This document shows positions 49,520 to 62,214 of a stretch of DNA of 64,000 bases, in pieces. This stretch comes from Lumnitzera littorea (Eukaryota > Streptophyta > Magnoliopsida > Myrtales > Combretaceae), in the NCBI GenBank assembly GCA_024138015.1, contig JAMXBB010000002.1, positions 9,233,183 through 9,297,182 on the forward strand, written 5' to 3'. Every line of letters starts with the position of its first letter. Position 1 is the stretch's first letter. The notes under the pieces are model-generated. The model saw nothing but the letters and a program-made list of their open reading frames with translations. It was not told the DNA's origin and made no database searches. The position numbers and the translations under genes are program-made.

Positions 49520-49534
49520 CTCCCGCCTTGGCTC

Positions 49535-50130
49535 TCTACTATCAATCGATGCTAAAGGCCTCGAACAAGTGTATTCTTGAAATTGCTATAATAGTATTTG
49601 ATGATAGTAGCGTAAAAATAGCTGAAACAGGTCTCTTTTTTGAAACATTGTAGCGGATAAAGTTGGCTTACATGGTCGAGTGGTAGGGATCCTAGTAAGC
49701 ACGTCCAGTTTGTGATTGTGCTTATCAATTGGATAAATCTCTGGATGACCTGGAGTTATTAGCTGTTTGGACACCGTTTTCTTTGCCAATTGCACCCAAA
49801 TGGGTTTTCAAGAGACAGATATATATGTGGAATCTGATCCTTCGCTGCATGAATGATGTGTTCCAAATAAATATAGTCTCTTTCACTGAGCGAGCGAGAC
49901 CCACATGCGTTTAATGATTTTTACAAGAAATAAACTCCTATCAGTCACGTCTACGTAGAAGTTAATAATAAAGTTGCTAATCATATAGCCGACAAATTAA
50001 GCTGTCTCCAGAAGTTTGATTTTTTGTTTTATTATATTCATTTGTTAGATAGAGAACAAATTGGATTAATCCAAACTTGATGGATAGGCTGCCCTTATGT
50101 TGGAGGTACATAATGAATCCTCTTTTTTTA
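49535..50130 (+). repeat. Repeat B, copy 1: LINE-like RNase H remnant
   Basis: It matches 60620-61250 in the same orientation (shared GATAAATCTCTGGATGA and TGGAATTATTAGCTGTTTGG-like runs). Near 49950-50000 it reads ISHVYVEVNNKVANHIAD, like the C-terminal HVYREGNxVADxLA motif of plant LINE RNase H domains. Stops and frame changes show it is dead. Confidence 0.4.
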
Positions 50131-50185
50131 AAGTTTTTTTATCTAGGGAAGGAATCACCTAGTAATGAACATAAATATTTATGTT

Positions 50186-50190
<5 letters not shown>

Positions 50191-50216
<26 letters not shown>
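50191..50216. repeat. (TA)n microsatellite
   Basis: Uninterrupted alternating T and A for 26 bases, followed 15 bp later by a run of A. Confidence 0.95.
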
Positions 50217-50581
50217 CTTATAGTGTAACTTGTAAAAAAAAAAAAAAAATCAGTTCAGATTCATCTACTCAAGCGTCTTTAGGGCTTGAGCCATCTAAAC
50301 CTGCATGCATCGGCAAATATTCAACCAATTCATAATTTAGAACCGACCCTTCTTCAGGTCTAATTAAAAATAATATTGTATCATCGTTAATTGGAGTGGT
50401 AATATGTATTAATGGTCATATACCTTGTATTTTAATTTAAATGGATTCATCATACATAAGAAATCTTAATACATAACACAACCTACCTACTAATTGTATT
50501 TGAAACGGAGAGGTGAATCATAGCCCATTTAACAAATGTGAATTGGACCCATTTATATACTAAAAAATCTAAAATAGAGGC

Positions 50582-51500
50582 TATTGAGCTTGAAATTTTT
50601 CAGTTTTCATTTTCTTTAATCTTATTTATATCGAACCATATACCTATTTGATATAAACTCTCAATTAAGAATCAAGAAAATTTGATTTTCTTTTTAAATT
50701 TGAAATAAAGCTTTGGAGTTGCCACTTAAATGAAGTTAGGAAAAATAGAGTTAGATCAAAATTAATTTGGCGAATTGATTTTAATCCAACTATTGGTGTG
50801 CGAGAAATATCACTTTTGAAAATAATTTTTGAAAATTAGGGATTTTGGATTTGGAGGGTTATGTTATTAAATCTTAAATGAGTATCACTTTATCTTTTTA
50901 AACTTTATTTTATTTTTCAAAATACACTTAGTCTTGGAAAAATAACTTTAATTTACAAATAAAGAAATGAATAGATTTTAATTTACAAAAGAAATGAAGA
51001 AAATAAATTTATTTATAAAAGGGAAGATAAAAAAAAAATTTCTTATTTTAATTTACTTCATAGGAGCTTATATACTTTTTAGTAGGGATCAGACTTCTCG
51101 TGGTTTGATCTTGTAAAATTTTAGTATGTTGGATTCTTTTAAATTTGGAAAACAGTCGGATTTATATTGTTGTCCATTTTATTTTTGTTTAAGAAGAATA
51201 CTGAAGGAGTTCTAAATTTTGGATGTTTATTATTAAAAACTAAAAGGAATCCTATTTTTGAATTTTTTTTTTGTTTTCTTGGAAAATGGATTTTTCTATG
51301 TGTCAAAATTATTATACCCTTTTGTTGTCATTTGCTTATTTATTTAGTAAATTATTCACTTTTTTTTTATTCATTCATTCATCATTTATTGAAAATTCTT
51401 GAAAAGAAGGAAAACATCTAAATAAAAATGGAGTAAAACTTTTTTCTTATTTTTTATTATTCTTTTTACCACTCTTGGCCTTTTTTATGTATATATATGT
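50582..51500 (+). mobile_element. Partial, diverged copy of the family D LTR
   Basis: It shares the start (TATTGAGCTTGAAATTTTTC against TGTCGAGCTTGATTTTTC), the GGAGTTGCCAC segment near 50707 and the GGGATCAGA segment near 51085 with the LTR at 17988. A solo LTR of family C begins at 51501, apparently inside it. No matching 3' end is seen beyond that insertion. Confidence 0.5.
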
Positions 51501-54500
51501 TGTCACACTCTAAAGTGGTATAGTTGTAACAGTATTACCGTATAAATTATTTTCGAATAAAAATTGATATTTCAACCGTTATCTTAAACTTGATTTATAC
51601 AAGGTGTCCATAACTAACCTAGTTTGAAGTAAATAGTTTATAAATTAAACATGTTAGTTAACTATGAAACTATGAAAAATACATATTTACAGTAAAATAA
51701 CTTAAGTATGTTTACAAAATTTAGTAGTTTAATCATAATCTATTTAAGTAATACATAAATTGATACTAAAAGCTTTAAAGATAAAATTTAAACATGAGAG
51801 TATAATTAATCCATAGTTTTATATCCTCAGTCTCCAGGATCCAATAGTTATTAGCTTTAGGGTAGTTATATAACCGCTTCTTAGTTAACACCTACAATAA
51901 CATCTATAGGGATATAAGTAACCAACTGCTCAGTAAGTTAAGATAGAGATTTAAAACTATACATCAAGTATAAACAGGGTTATTAACCAAATTAGTTAGA
52001 TGTAATGTATGAATAGGTAAATGTCATAATACTGCGTTATCTGGTCCGTCGTGAGATTAGAGAAATTACACCAATTTTAATCTAAGTTGAGGAGTTTACA
52101 CCAAACCTACGCTTGTGCATTGGAGATACTATTTTTCTTCCGACTACTTTTAAACCATTGACTTTACCCTTACTACTACCTTCTCTTCTATCATTTAGTT
52201 CGACTAAGGATGAAGAAAAGACCCATCGTACTATCCAGTGCTATCCCTTTCAAAGGGATTAGTATTTAGTTATAGAATCCTAAACGTTTTTCCTAATGGA
52301 TTGCTATGTAGGTCCGTTTTAGACTTACAAGTCATACATTTAGTTGGATTTGGTTTAAAGTGTTTAAGTATTTCATACAAATCATACAACTTTCAATCTA
52401 GAACATCAAACTAGAATCATGTAATCAAATCTAGAAATACGCATATATAGACATGCGCATAGTCAACTATCTAACAAACACAATCAAGTATTATTCTAAG
52501 CCTCTGAGTACTATAAAACAGTACTTTAAAATATAATAAAGTATTGATCACAACTTACCTATACTTTCCGTTTGCTCACTTAAGGTATGACTCGCATAGG
52601 TTATTGTCGATAATCCCTATAGTACAAATGTAGTTTTAATTTTCACATAATTATCATAGATAGGTTTTAGTATGTAATTGAAATTATGATTATCTTTAGT
52701 TTATGGTCTTCCTATATTTAGTGATTTAGTTCTAAGTTTTTTAAGATTACTTCTCTTGTTTAGTTAGGTTTCGAATTTACTTCTTATTCCAACTACAATT
52801 TTAGATTCTAAATTAGGTTTTAGTTTACTTTTTTCTTTTTATTACCTTTTGTTTGTAAGCCTTTTGAATGCCTCTTAACCTTTTTTTCTTACGATTTATT
52901 TGATGAGTATAATATTTGGTTTAGGTTTTTGATTTACTATCTGATATATTTATATTAATCCTAACTCTGATTCTGCTTTTCAATCAGTTTTTGATTTAGA
53001 AATTGTCTACATTTTAACATACTACTCATACATATGTGTGTGTATACATATAAGCTTTAAATCCTTAGATTTTAGTTTAAAATTATAATTTTACTCAATT
53101 ATTTAAGTTCTATATTTCTTATGGCTAAACTAGTTTCTGATTCAATTTCTGAATTAGTTTCTTAATTAAGTTTTGTTTTACCTTCTAATTACTATTTTTA
53201 TTTATACATCTTAAGAATTCCTTTCGAGCTAATATGTGAAATTCATCTAACTATATTTAAGTATCTTAAATCTTTGTTTTAACTCTTAACCAGTATTTTA
53301 GTTGGTATGATATACTATATTTCTAATTTAACGACCTAATTTGTTCCTAATGTGAGTATAACCTATATTTTTCACATAATTTCCTAAATTCAAATTCTAA
53401 ATCAAATTTGTGTAATATTCCTAATATTATAATATTATCAATTTTAACCTAATTTATTTTACTCGTTTAATTTCCCTCTTCACATATTATCCACTATTTT
53501 CTAATTTACACATCTAACACACATCTAACCTTTCCAACATCACTAATACCATCCTTAATCGGTATCTAACTTCTCAAAATATCTAATTACACTCTAAATC
53601 ATAAAATTAACTTAAATATATTATTGTACCTATTATTCCTTTATACTTATTTATTGCATAATATGCATATTACATACAACTAATACCTCAAACTCCACAA
53701 GTATCATCCCACATCTTCAACTTTCATCTAAAGATACCTAATTGTATACTAAATCGGTATTTTCACCAAATTTACATTCAATTACTAAATTAATCCCACA
53801 AATTGCTTTTTATGCATGATTTTAGGGCCTAAAAATTAAATAAAAATTTAGAAAATTAAATTTAAGGAAAACTTTTCATAGCATTGTAATATATATCCTG
53901 CGTAGTCTACATAAAAATTTTGAAGCCAAAACTAAATCATTAAGATAATTTATTTCTAAATAAAAAATAAGCTTAGTTTTATGGGTTTCTTAAGCACTAT
54001 ATGTCATGGCACTTAATTTTATCAAAATAATATTTTTTTTTTCTGAAAACTATATACAAAAATATTTTAGAATACTAAATTTCATAATTTTCCATAATTA
54101 TTTAATATTTTTAATAAATAAAACAAAATCAGATTCACCGATGTTGCTTACTTCGATCACTGTAACCTTGTTGGCCGGTTTGGGTACTACCACCGCTATC
54201 TAGTGGTGGTCGCTATCTACTCCCAAGTAATCATTAGTCATAGGTTCTCCTTATAACCTGTAAGTGTACACAATTTTTTTAATTTTTAGTAAATTTAGTT
54301 TTTCCTCTCCTCTCTTCTTTTCTCTCCCTAATTTTTTCCTAATCCACAATTGAGCCAAATGATTTGTGGAAGAAGGTTTTTAAATTTATAGATGTGTTTG
54401 GATATTTTTCTTGAATTATTTGTAGCCAAATGTCCCTTATCTCTTCTCTTTTTGTTTTCTATTTAGTTAGTTTTTATTGGTTAACATCTTTTTCTTCAAT

Positions 54501-54969
54501 TCCAACTTGCTACGCCTCGATTTTGGAATTCTCTTTACTTTTTTATATTTTTCTTAATTTTGCTTAATTTTTTTTATCAATTTTCTTTAATTAATTAGTA
54601 TTATTTTAATACATTTCGAATATTTTAAGTAATTTCGTATATTTTTACCTACACATAATACATATATGATACAAATAAATACTCCTAAATATTATTTGAG
54701 TGATTTTATGATTTTTAGTGTACATATAATTTATCTTTATAGATTTATTTATTATCGAAACTTATTTTACGTATTTTTGATAAATATCGAGTAATATACA
54801 TATAATTCAATATTATAGTAATTAATTATTTTCTTAAATCCAAATTTACATAATCACTTTTGCTAGTATTTCTAACTTCGTCGTAAAAATGTTGGCTTGA
54901 TTGAATAACTTATCTAATCACTCTAAACTTTACAAACTAAGCCTCGAATACGAGATTGTGAGGCTTACA
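51501..54969 (+). mobile_element. Family C LTR, diverged copy 7
   Basis: It begins TGTCACACTC and ends GAGGCTTACA. All landmark segments are present in order, over 3469 bp, somewhat longer than other copies. No clean target duplication is found: the left flank reads TATGT and the right flank is a CA microsatellite, which may have grown over the duplicated site. The sequence is clearly older than copies 2, 4 and 6. Confidence 0.8.
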
Positions 54970-54986
54970 CACACACACACACACAA
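54964..54986. repeat. (CA)n microsatellite at the LTR end
   Basis: Alternating A and C starts within the terminal TTACA of the LTR and continues to 54986. Confidence 0.9.
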
Positions 54987-55391
54987 AATAAGGAAAAAAA
55001 AAAGAAAAAGAAAACTAAATAAATGAATAAAAGACAAAGGAAAGGAGAAAAGGGACTGGACCAACAGTTGATTACATGCAGGTTAGGAGCGTGCTTCAGG
55101 TCGAACTTGAACTTAGGGCCTTACATGCTTTACATGTAACTAATACAAGAGAAGAGGGATAAAGAGGGGGAAGAAGAGAATAGACAACAAGACTTGAGGA
55201 TGCTTTAGGTTGATTTAAGGTATTGGTCAAGTGAGGAATTTTATTTTCATGAGTATCTTATTGGAGAATATGGGTAAGGGAGTGATGTCGCAGCTAATGG
55301 AGGTAGTTTAGTGGTAATTGGATGCCAGGTTGACAGTGTGGTTATTGGAGCTCAAAGGAGGGTAGATTTCTAGGTTTTCAGGAGTGGTGAG
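54987..55391. other. Purine-rich spacer between two family C copies
   Basis: A-rich and AG-rich sequence, with no gene or terminal motif that I can support. It may belong to the older element that received the flanking LTRs. Confidence 0.4.
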
Positions 55392-57767
55392 TGTAAACCT
55401 TACAACTAGTCCCTCAAGGTTTCAATTGGTTGAAAGATCCGATCAAGCCTAAATTATAAAGTAAAGCTAGAAATATTAATAAAATGACCCCATAAGTTTG
55501 AATTTAAGAAAATAAGCAATAAAATTAAACATTATAAAAATTCCAAATTTTAAGTATATAACTCGTCATTTATCGAAAATGCGTAAAATGTATTTCGATA
55601 ATTAACAAATCGCTAGAGATAAATTATATGTATACTAAAAATTATAAAATAACCTAAATAATATTTAGGAATATTTATTTGTACTATATATGGATCTACA
55701 TATAGGTATAAATACGCGTAATTACTTAAAATACGCGAAATGTGCTAAAATAATACAAAATACTTAAAGAAAATTCATAATTAATTAAGGAAAAATAAAG
55801 AAAAATAAGAAAAAATCAGGAATGATCCAGAATTGGGTCGTGGCAACTGGGAAAAATAAGAAAAAATTTGGCCAATTAAATTAAGACAACACAAAAGCCA
55901 AAAATTAAGGGATAAGGCAATTGTCTTGTCTAATTTAATGCACAATAATTATCCTAAAACTCTATAAATAGCAAGAAAAACTCAGGAACTCATTTGGACA
56001 GTTAGAAATCAGAGAAAATTAGGGAGAGGCGAAAATTGAGAGAAAAATTCAAGTTAGAAAAAAAATAAGAAAAACTGTGCAATTAGGGCCTTTAAAGGGA
56101 ACTCCCACCAGATGAGCAGCTGGAAGTGGACGGCCACCACCACCACATGATGGTGACAGCGCCTAGGCCAGCCGACAAGGCCACGGCGGCCGGCGGTGGC
56201 CAGAGCCACCCAGATCGGTAAGTCCGATTTCCAGCCCGATTCTTGTGTAATTTTGTAAAAATAGTAAATATTATTATAAAATTATGAATTTTTTTATTTT
56301 GAAATACTTTTGTATGTAGTTTTTAGGAAAAATATTATTTTGATGAAAATATATCTTGTAATATATAGCCCTTAAGAAATCGTGCAAAACCGAGCATATT
56401 TCGGTTTAGAAATAAATGACCTTAGGAATGTAGTTTCGAGCCCAAAATTTTTGTGTAGATTACTTAGATGATATAGAACAGTGCTATGAAGCCCGTTTTC
56501 AAAAATTAATTTTCGAAATTTTTAGATAATTTTTAGGCTTTAACATGAGGCATAAAATGGGTAATTTAGGGTTAATTAAGTAATTAAATTATTAATTACT
56601 GATTTAGTGAATAAGTATATGTTTTAGGATGTTGAAATCTGATGGAGTATGATACTTGTAGCATTTAGGGTATTAGATGTAATTATTAGGTTAATTATAT
56701 AGTAAATGAGTAATAGGGAAAAATAGTAAATTTAAAGTTAATTTTGTAAATTAGGGTAAGTAGATGTAAAATATGATTTAAGAGGAATTTAGACATTTTG
56801 AAATGATAATTGATGTTTAGAGATGATAATTAGAGTGATAGAAATATTAAAAGTATATGATATACATAATAGATAATAATATATAATATGTAATTATTGG
56901 AAATATAATAAATAGAAAATATTATAATAAATAGAAAATATTATAATAAATATTGATATTATGATAATAATAAAAATGTACAATAAATTTGATAGGAAAC
57001 TTGAATTTATTGAATTAGATGACAAATGTAAAAATTTCTCACATCAGAAGTGAATTCGGTACACTAATGCAGATTTAAGTGTACCGGTGAAATAAAATAC
57101 TGACTAGAGGTAATGATGATATTTAAGAGATCAAGAAGTAATGTGATTAATTGCACATTATGGGTTGAAACGAATTTCTAGGGTTAGAGTATAAAACATT
57201 ACTTAGCAATCAAACTAGAACCAGAACCTAATTTAGAAATCGATACGGAAACCGAACCCAAACCTAACCTCAGACCTAGAATAATTGTAAAAGCCTTAAG
57301 ATCTAGATAATTAGGCATATTAAACCCTAAACAAAACATAACAATAAGTGTTATAAGATAAAATGAACCTATAATAGTTATATGAAAAACTGAAACCACG
57401 TTTGTGTTATAGAGATGATCGGCGATGGCCTGAGTAAGTCGAACCTCGAGTGAGTAAGCGAGGAGTCGAGGTAAGTTGGGATTAATACGATGCTGTATTT
57501 TAGAGGCTTAAGATTATGCTTGTTTGTGCTTGTTTGTGCTTGTTAGATAGTTGAATGTGTGCATGTGTTTGATTATGGGTGATATTATGATTCTATTTGT
57601 TGCTCTGGTATGTATTGTATGAAATGATTGATCACTCTAAGCTGGACTTAATCAAATATATGACCAGTAATCATAATCGGACATACATGGCAACCCATTA
57701 GGGGAACTTAGACTCTCCGGCCAAATATCGACCCCTTCGAAAGGGATAGAGCAGGATTGCATAATGG
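55392..57767 (-). mobile_element. Family C LTR, copy 8, inverted and truncated
   Basis: It begins TGTAAACCTTACA and follows copies 2 and 6 closely until GCAGGATTGCATAATGGG at about 57767. There homology stops and unrelated AT-rich sequence begins. About 0.6 kb, containing the family start TGTTACGCC, is missing. The left flank is GTGAG; no matching flank is found. Confidence 0.82.
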
Positions 57768-58034
57768 GATTTTATAGGTAAAGCGAACTTCCTATCATAA
57801 ATAAACTATTAAAATCCTTGGTCCTTTTGAAATATCTTTGTTGGATGTATAAAAATATTAGTTATACATAGGTTTCAAGTAAGGCACCAAACTATTAGGT
57901 ATATAAGTTAATACTGTGGTATTTTTGTGATATGAATATTAGTCTCTCAACTGAATAAACCAAGTTTGAATTTCCCTTTTCTCAAGTTATATTATGTAAT
58001 GTTATTAGCAAAAAGAAAGAAAAATTTAGCTATA
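57768..58034. other. Spacer between truncated LTR and older LTR fragment
   Basis: AT-rich, no gene, no match elsewhere in the window that I can see. Confidence 0.4.
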
Positions 58035-58620
58035 CAAAGTCTCTATTAGATTTAGATAAGTTGAGATCAATACTTAATTTACTACATTTTTAGAGTACTA
58101 TTTCAAGGTACTTAGAGGCTTAACATTGTACTTATTTGTGCTTATAACTAGTTCGTTGCATAAAATGCTTGTATGTCTATAATTATTGACTGTATCTTGA
58201 TTGTGGTGTTTTGGTGAAACATTGCTTGTTAGGTTTTTTGAACTTATTTAACTTGAACTAAACAATATTGGACATAATCTTAACCTTCCTTATATGGCAA
58301 ATCATTAAGGGACAACTTGGACTTTTCAATAAATATCAATCCCTTGGAAAATGATAGTTAAAATAGCTTTTTTAGTACCCTTAGTCGAACTAAGTAATAT
58401 GGGAGGATGTCATCGTATGATTGAGATTATTGGTTTGGAGGTAGTCGTGGGATGAGGAATATTTTTATTGTATAAGAGTTTAGTTGTGAGCTATTTCATT
58501 ATGCTGAAACTCTCCAAACCTTGAATTAGGGCATGTATAATTTCTTTAATCTTATGTTAGACTGGATAATATCGTGTAATAACATTTATTTGTTTATGCA
58601 ATGTATCTAACTAAAATTGA
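58035..58620 (-). mobile_element. Old fragment of a family C LTR (copy 9)
   Basis: It corresponds to the 14120-14695 part of copy 2 in the same orientation. Matching phrases include AAGTTGAGATCAATAC, GGCAAATCATTAAGGGA, TTAGTCGAACTAAGT and GGTAGTCGTGGGATGAGGA. Divergence is strong, so this is the oldest family member here. It is not simply the missing end of copy 8, because it overlaps sequence that copy 8 already contains. Confidence 0.65.
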
Positions 58621-59267
58621 GATGGATTATCGCATGATGACTTAAAAACAAGTCTCCGGTTCAGACCGTTAATTAATTTCCATGGTTAGATTTTTTTCTT
58701 CGAAATCTCAATTATTAGATCATTTCAAGTTACATATTAATAAACTTATTCTAATAATTTTTATAAATATGATTTAATTTATGTTCGACAATACTGGCTT
58801 GAACTATAAAGTATTTACACTAGAAGATGCTACAATTGAACTTGAGAATCGAGCTTGGAAATGCCAATTCACAGTGGAACCATGACCAAACCCACCTCTC
58901 TTCGATTCCAGTTCAATTCAATGGGTTTGGTCCTTCACAGATCAAGCCTTGACTTTTGAACCGTCTTCCTTTTAAATATTACTTTGATGACAAGTTTTTT
59001 CTTTTCTTTTACCTGGAAACGATTCCAGCTTCTTATTCCTTAATACATTAAATCGTTTATTCCGAGGCCTTGTAAAATAGAAGGGTCAAATTAATATCAT
59101 AAATGAGAACATCTTCAAACATCATGGTCATACTCTTATTGGGAAGGCTACGTAGAATGGATCATTGATAACATTTTCCAACGTCATGCGCTCTCTCTGG
59201 ACATGCAGACTAACCCCATACTCGCAGGCCTCTTTTTTTTTTTTTTTCTTTATTTTTTTATTCTTCA

Positions 59268-59270
<3 letters not shown>

Positions 59271-59303
<33 letters not shown>
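59271..59303. repeat. (TC)n microsatellite
   Basis: Thirty-three bases of alternating T and C, after a T-rich tract. A shorter TC run lies near 59480-59495. Confidence 0.95.
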
Positions 59304-59307
<4 letters not shown>

Positions 59308-60275
59308 CTACTTGCCCTGCTTGTCCTCGACATAAGCTTAATTTTTTTTTTCTTTCTAAAACTAAGCCTAATTTGAAGAAATGTAATAGTATAGATTGTT
59401 ATAAAACATTGATCCATTTAACCCAATAAAAATTTTATATAGCATTACCCTATATCTTACAGGGTTTCAATATCATGGCCTCTCTCTCTCTCTCTCCATG
59501 CAAATTGCCTACAAAGATTTGTGATTACAAAAAAAACTTGATAGGAAACCATTTAGTAAAAAGTATTATATTAATAAAAATATTTTTTCTTAACCTATAC
59601 ACGGTGCATACTTAATACAAGTTCTATACTATACAACATATTTGATTTTCAAATTTTATTTATGTATAAATTAATAAGTATAGCCTTAATTTTACCATTT
59701 TACTCTACTCTCTCTTTTATCTCAATTGGATCATATGAAAACCCATTTCTATTAAGTCATATAGAGGCGAGTTTTGGGAATAGAAGGTAAAATTTTACAA
59801 GGTTTTTATAAGGTTCTAGCATACACCAAATCATATAGAGATGGGTTCAAGTTTAATAAGATCCATCCCGAACTTGTCTTGGTATTTTTACAATTTTTTT
59901 TTTCCATGATTCAACCTAGTGGCTCCTTTTGCTAGTTCAAGCCTAGTTATACAAGCCAGTTCTAATTTAGTTTTCAAAACAAGTCCTTACTTAGGTAGCT
60001 ATGATAGAATTGTAGTAAATCTCTTGATTAGATAGATAAAAGGAAATGGTTTTCTTCCTTTTTATTTGATTTCAAAAATTCAAAAAAAATTTTTTAAAAT
60101 CGAATTGAAACAATACTATGGAAATATATAACTTGTTTCTTTCATGTAATATATAAAACTAAAAGAAACTATGCTAGATTTATCAGGCCTTATAATCTTG
60201 TTGGTATGAGCGCAATCTTTCTATAGAAATAATATAGGTTGAAATCTCTCTCTTTTCTACTTGTAATAAGTGGAA

Positions 60276-60276
<1 letters not shown>

Positions 60277-60306
<30 letters not shown>

Positions 60307-60307
60307 T
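60277..60307. repeat. (TA)n microsatellite
   Basis: About 30 bases of alternating A and T, with one C near the left end. Confidence 0.9.
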
Positions 60308-60619
60308 TAAGGAAAAAACTATATTAGATCTTTTATTTCAAACCCACGGATGTCCATTTGTAGCTAAAATTGGAGAGACTTTCACTCTCAAGGGCTAAAT
60401 TGATTTTAATTGTTCTAGGGTACTAAGAGAGAGAAAGATAATATAAAGTGGTTTTAAGGTGCTATTTAATGTCGAATTAAAGCAAGTTTAATGGCAACAT
60501 CTCCTGTTAGTGTAAAAAGCTTCAACAACATGAATAAGCTACATGAATAAATCTTTGACGAATAAAAATTGATAAAATTGTAATATGTGAAAACATAAAT
60601 AATTCTTTCTTAAAAAAAC

Positions 60620-61250
60620 CTACTCTCTACTATCGATGGATGATAAAGGTGTCTGGCAACTCTAATTTTGAAATTACTGCAGTAATATCTAATGACTCTT
60701 AAACAAGGATCATAATAGCATTAGAAAAAAAAAAAAAGCCGAAATAGGTCGTTTTTGGAGATATTGTAATGGATAGAGTTAGGGTATGTGATGATCCAGG
60801 GGATCCTAATAAGCATGTCCAATCTGTGCTTGTGCTTTATCAGTTGGATAAATCTCTGGATGAGCTGGAATTATTAGCTGTTTGGGCATCCTTCTAGTTG
60901 CAAATAGCATCGTTTTCAAGAGATATAGACATATATTGAATCTAATTACTACTCTACTTGTGGGTTGAGTCCCAAATAAATGGCCAAAAATTAAGTCTCT
61001 TTCACTGGATAAGACCTACACCTCAATTTAAGATTTCTACAAAAACTTCAATTAGTTGCGCTGCGTAGACGGGAAGTTAATAAAGTTTGCTGATGATGTT
61101 GCCAATAAAGCTGTATCCAAAAGTTCGATCTTTTTGTTTTCTTCCACTCATTTGTCAGACGGAAAAGAAATTGATTTAATCCTTGTATGATGGGATATAG
61201 GTTGTGCTTATATCCAAGGTATATAACAACTTATTCTTTTTTTTTTTTAA
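60620..61250 (+). repeat. Repeat B, copy 2: LINE-like RNase H remnant
   Basis: It aligns with 49535-50130 over its length, with heavy decay and small indels. It ends in a T-run after GGTATATAACAACTTATTC, where copy 1 has GGTACATAATGAATCCTC. No reading frame survives. Confidence 0.45.
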
Positions 61251-61811
61251 TAAATATGTTTCGTATTCAAGTTAAACTAGATTCTTTCGTAACTATTTTA
61301 TCAATTATAATTATTGGAGCAAAAGTCTCCGTTAAATCAAAGCCTAGAATAACAAATTACACTTTTGAAATTAATAGATAAACATAACAAAATAAACATT
61401 TCATTTATTTATTACATTTCAGCTTTGATCTTCCAATATCAATGCTAATATTCAAATTAATTATATTTTATCAAAGCTGAATAGTTTTACCATCAGTCTT
61501 CTATTGAGATGGATTAGAATCAAAATTCCCTTTCTCCAAATTGTAACACAATTCGCAAAAAAGGAAAAAAAAAAAACTATATCATTTATTAACTCTTGAA
61601 GAAAACAAAGTTGATATAATGAAAAAGTTATTGATATGTTGTAAAAAATAAGACTAGTCATCATGAGAAGAAGAGAACGGAAAAGATCATCTAAATCTAT
61701 CTATATACTAACCAAAGCTAAATGTATTTATATACCACATGTTTGAATAGATCAAACATTAAACTTCACAAAATCTTGTGATATAAACATGTTAAAAGAT
61801 ATATGCTTAAA
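61251..61811. other. Intergenic sequence
   Basis: No gene or repeat that I can support. Short frames at 61187-61381 and 61461-61664 have no family features. Confidence 0.4.
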
Positions 61812-62214
61812 TAGGGGTGTAAATGAACCAAGCCAATTTGTAAACTATTCAAATTTGGCTCAGTTTTTACTTGGATTCAATTTAACGATAATCGAGTCAA
61901 ACTTGAGCTCGAGCTATTTGAGTAGCTAATTGAGTCGAGCTCGATATTTAAAATACTAAGCTTGTTAGGTTTGTGAACCTAATCGAGTTTAATATAATTT
62001 TTAATTTACTTTTAATTTTTTTTAAATATAAATGAAATTGAGATTATTTAAGAAAAATTTATAAATATTTGAGCTATTTAAGTCAAACTTGAGCTTATTA
62101 AATATATTTTTGAGTTGAGCTTTAGCTTAAATTTGAGAGTTCGATTGAATTCGAGCTTTGATTTTTTGAGCCATGTTTAAGCTCAAGCTAAATACTGTAT
62201 CGATTATACCTCTA
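61812..62214. mobile_element. Short hAT-type MITE, 403 bp
   Basis: The left end is TAGGGGTGTAAATG and the complement of the right end is TAGAGGTATAATCG. The 8-bp flanks TGCTTAAA (61804-61811) and TGCTTAGT (62215-62222) share their first six bases. The interior is rich in GAGCTCGAGC-like motifs, as in a common class of plant non-autonomous hAT elements. Confidence 0.6.

Larger units (their letters stand above)
58621..60619. other. Intergenic sequence with simple repeats
   Basis: No gene is supported. 58840-58960 has GGTTC/GAACC-type motifs and may be a hAT scrap. A TC microsatellite and a TA microsatellite are listed separately. The rest is AT-rich. Confidence 0.45.
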
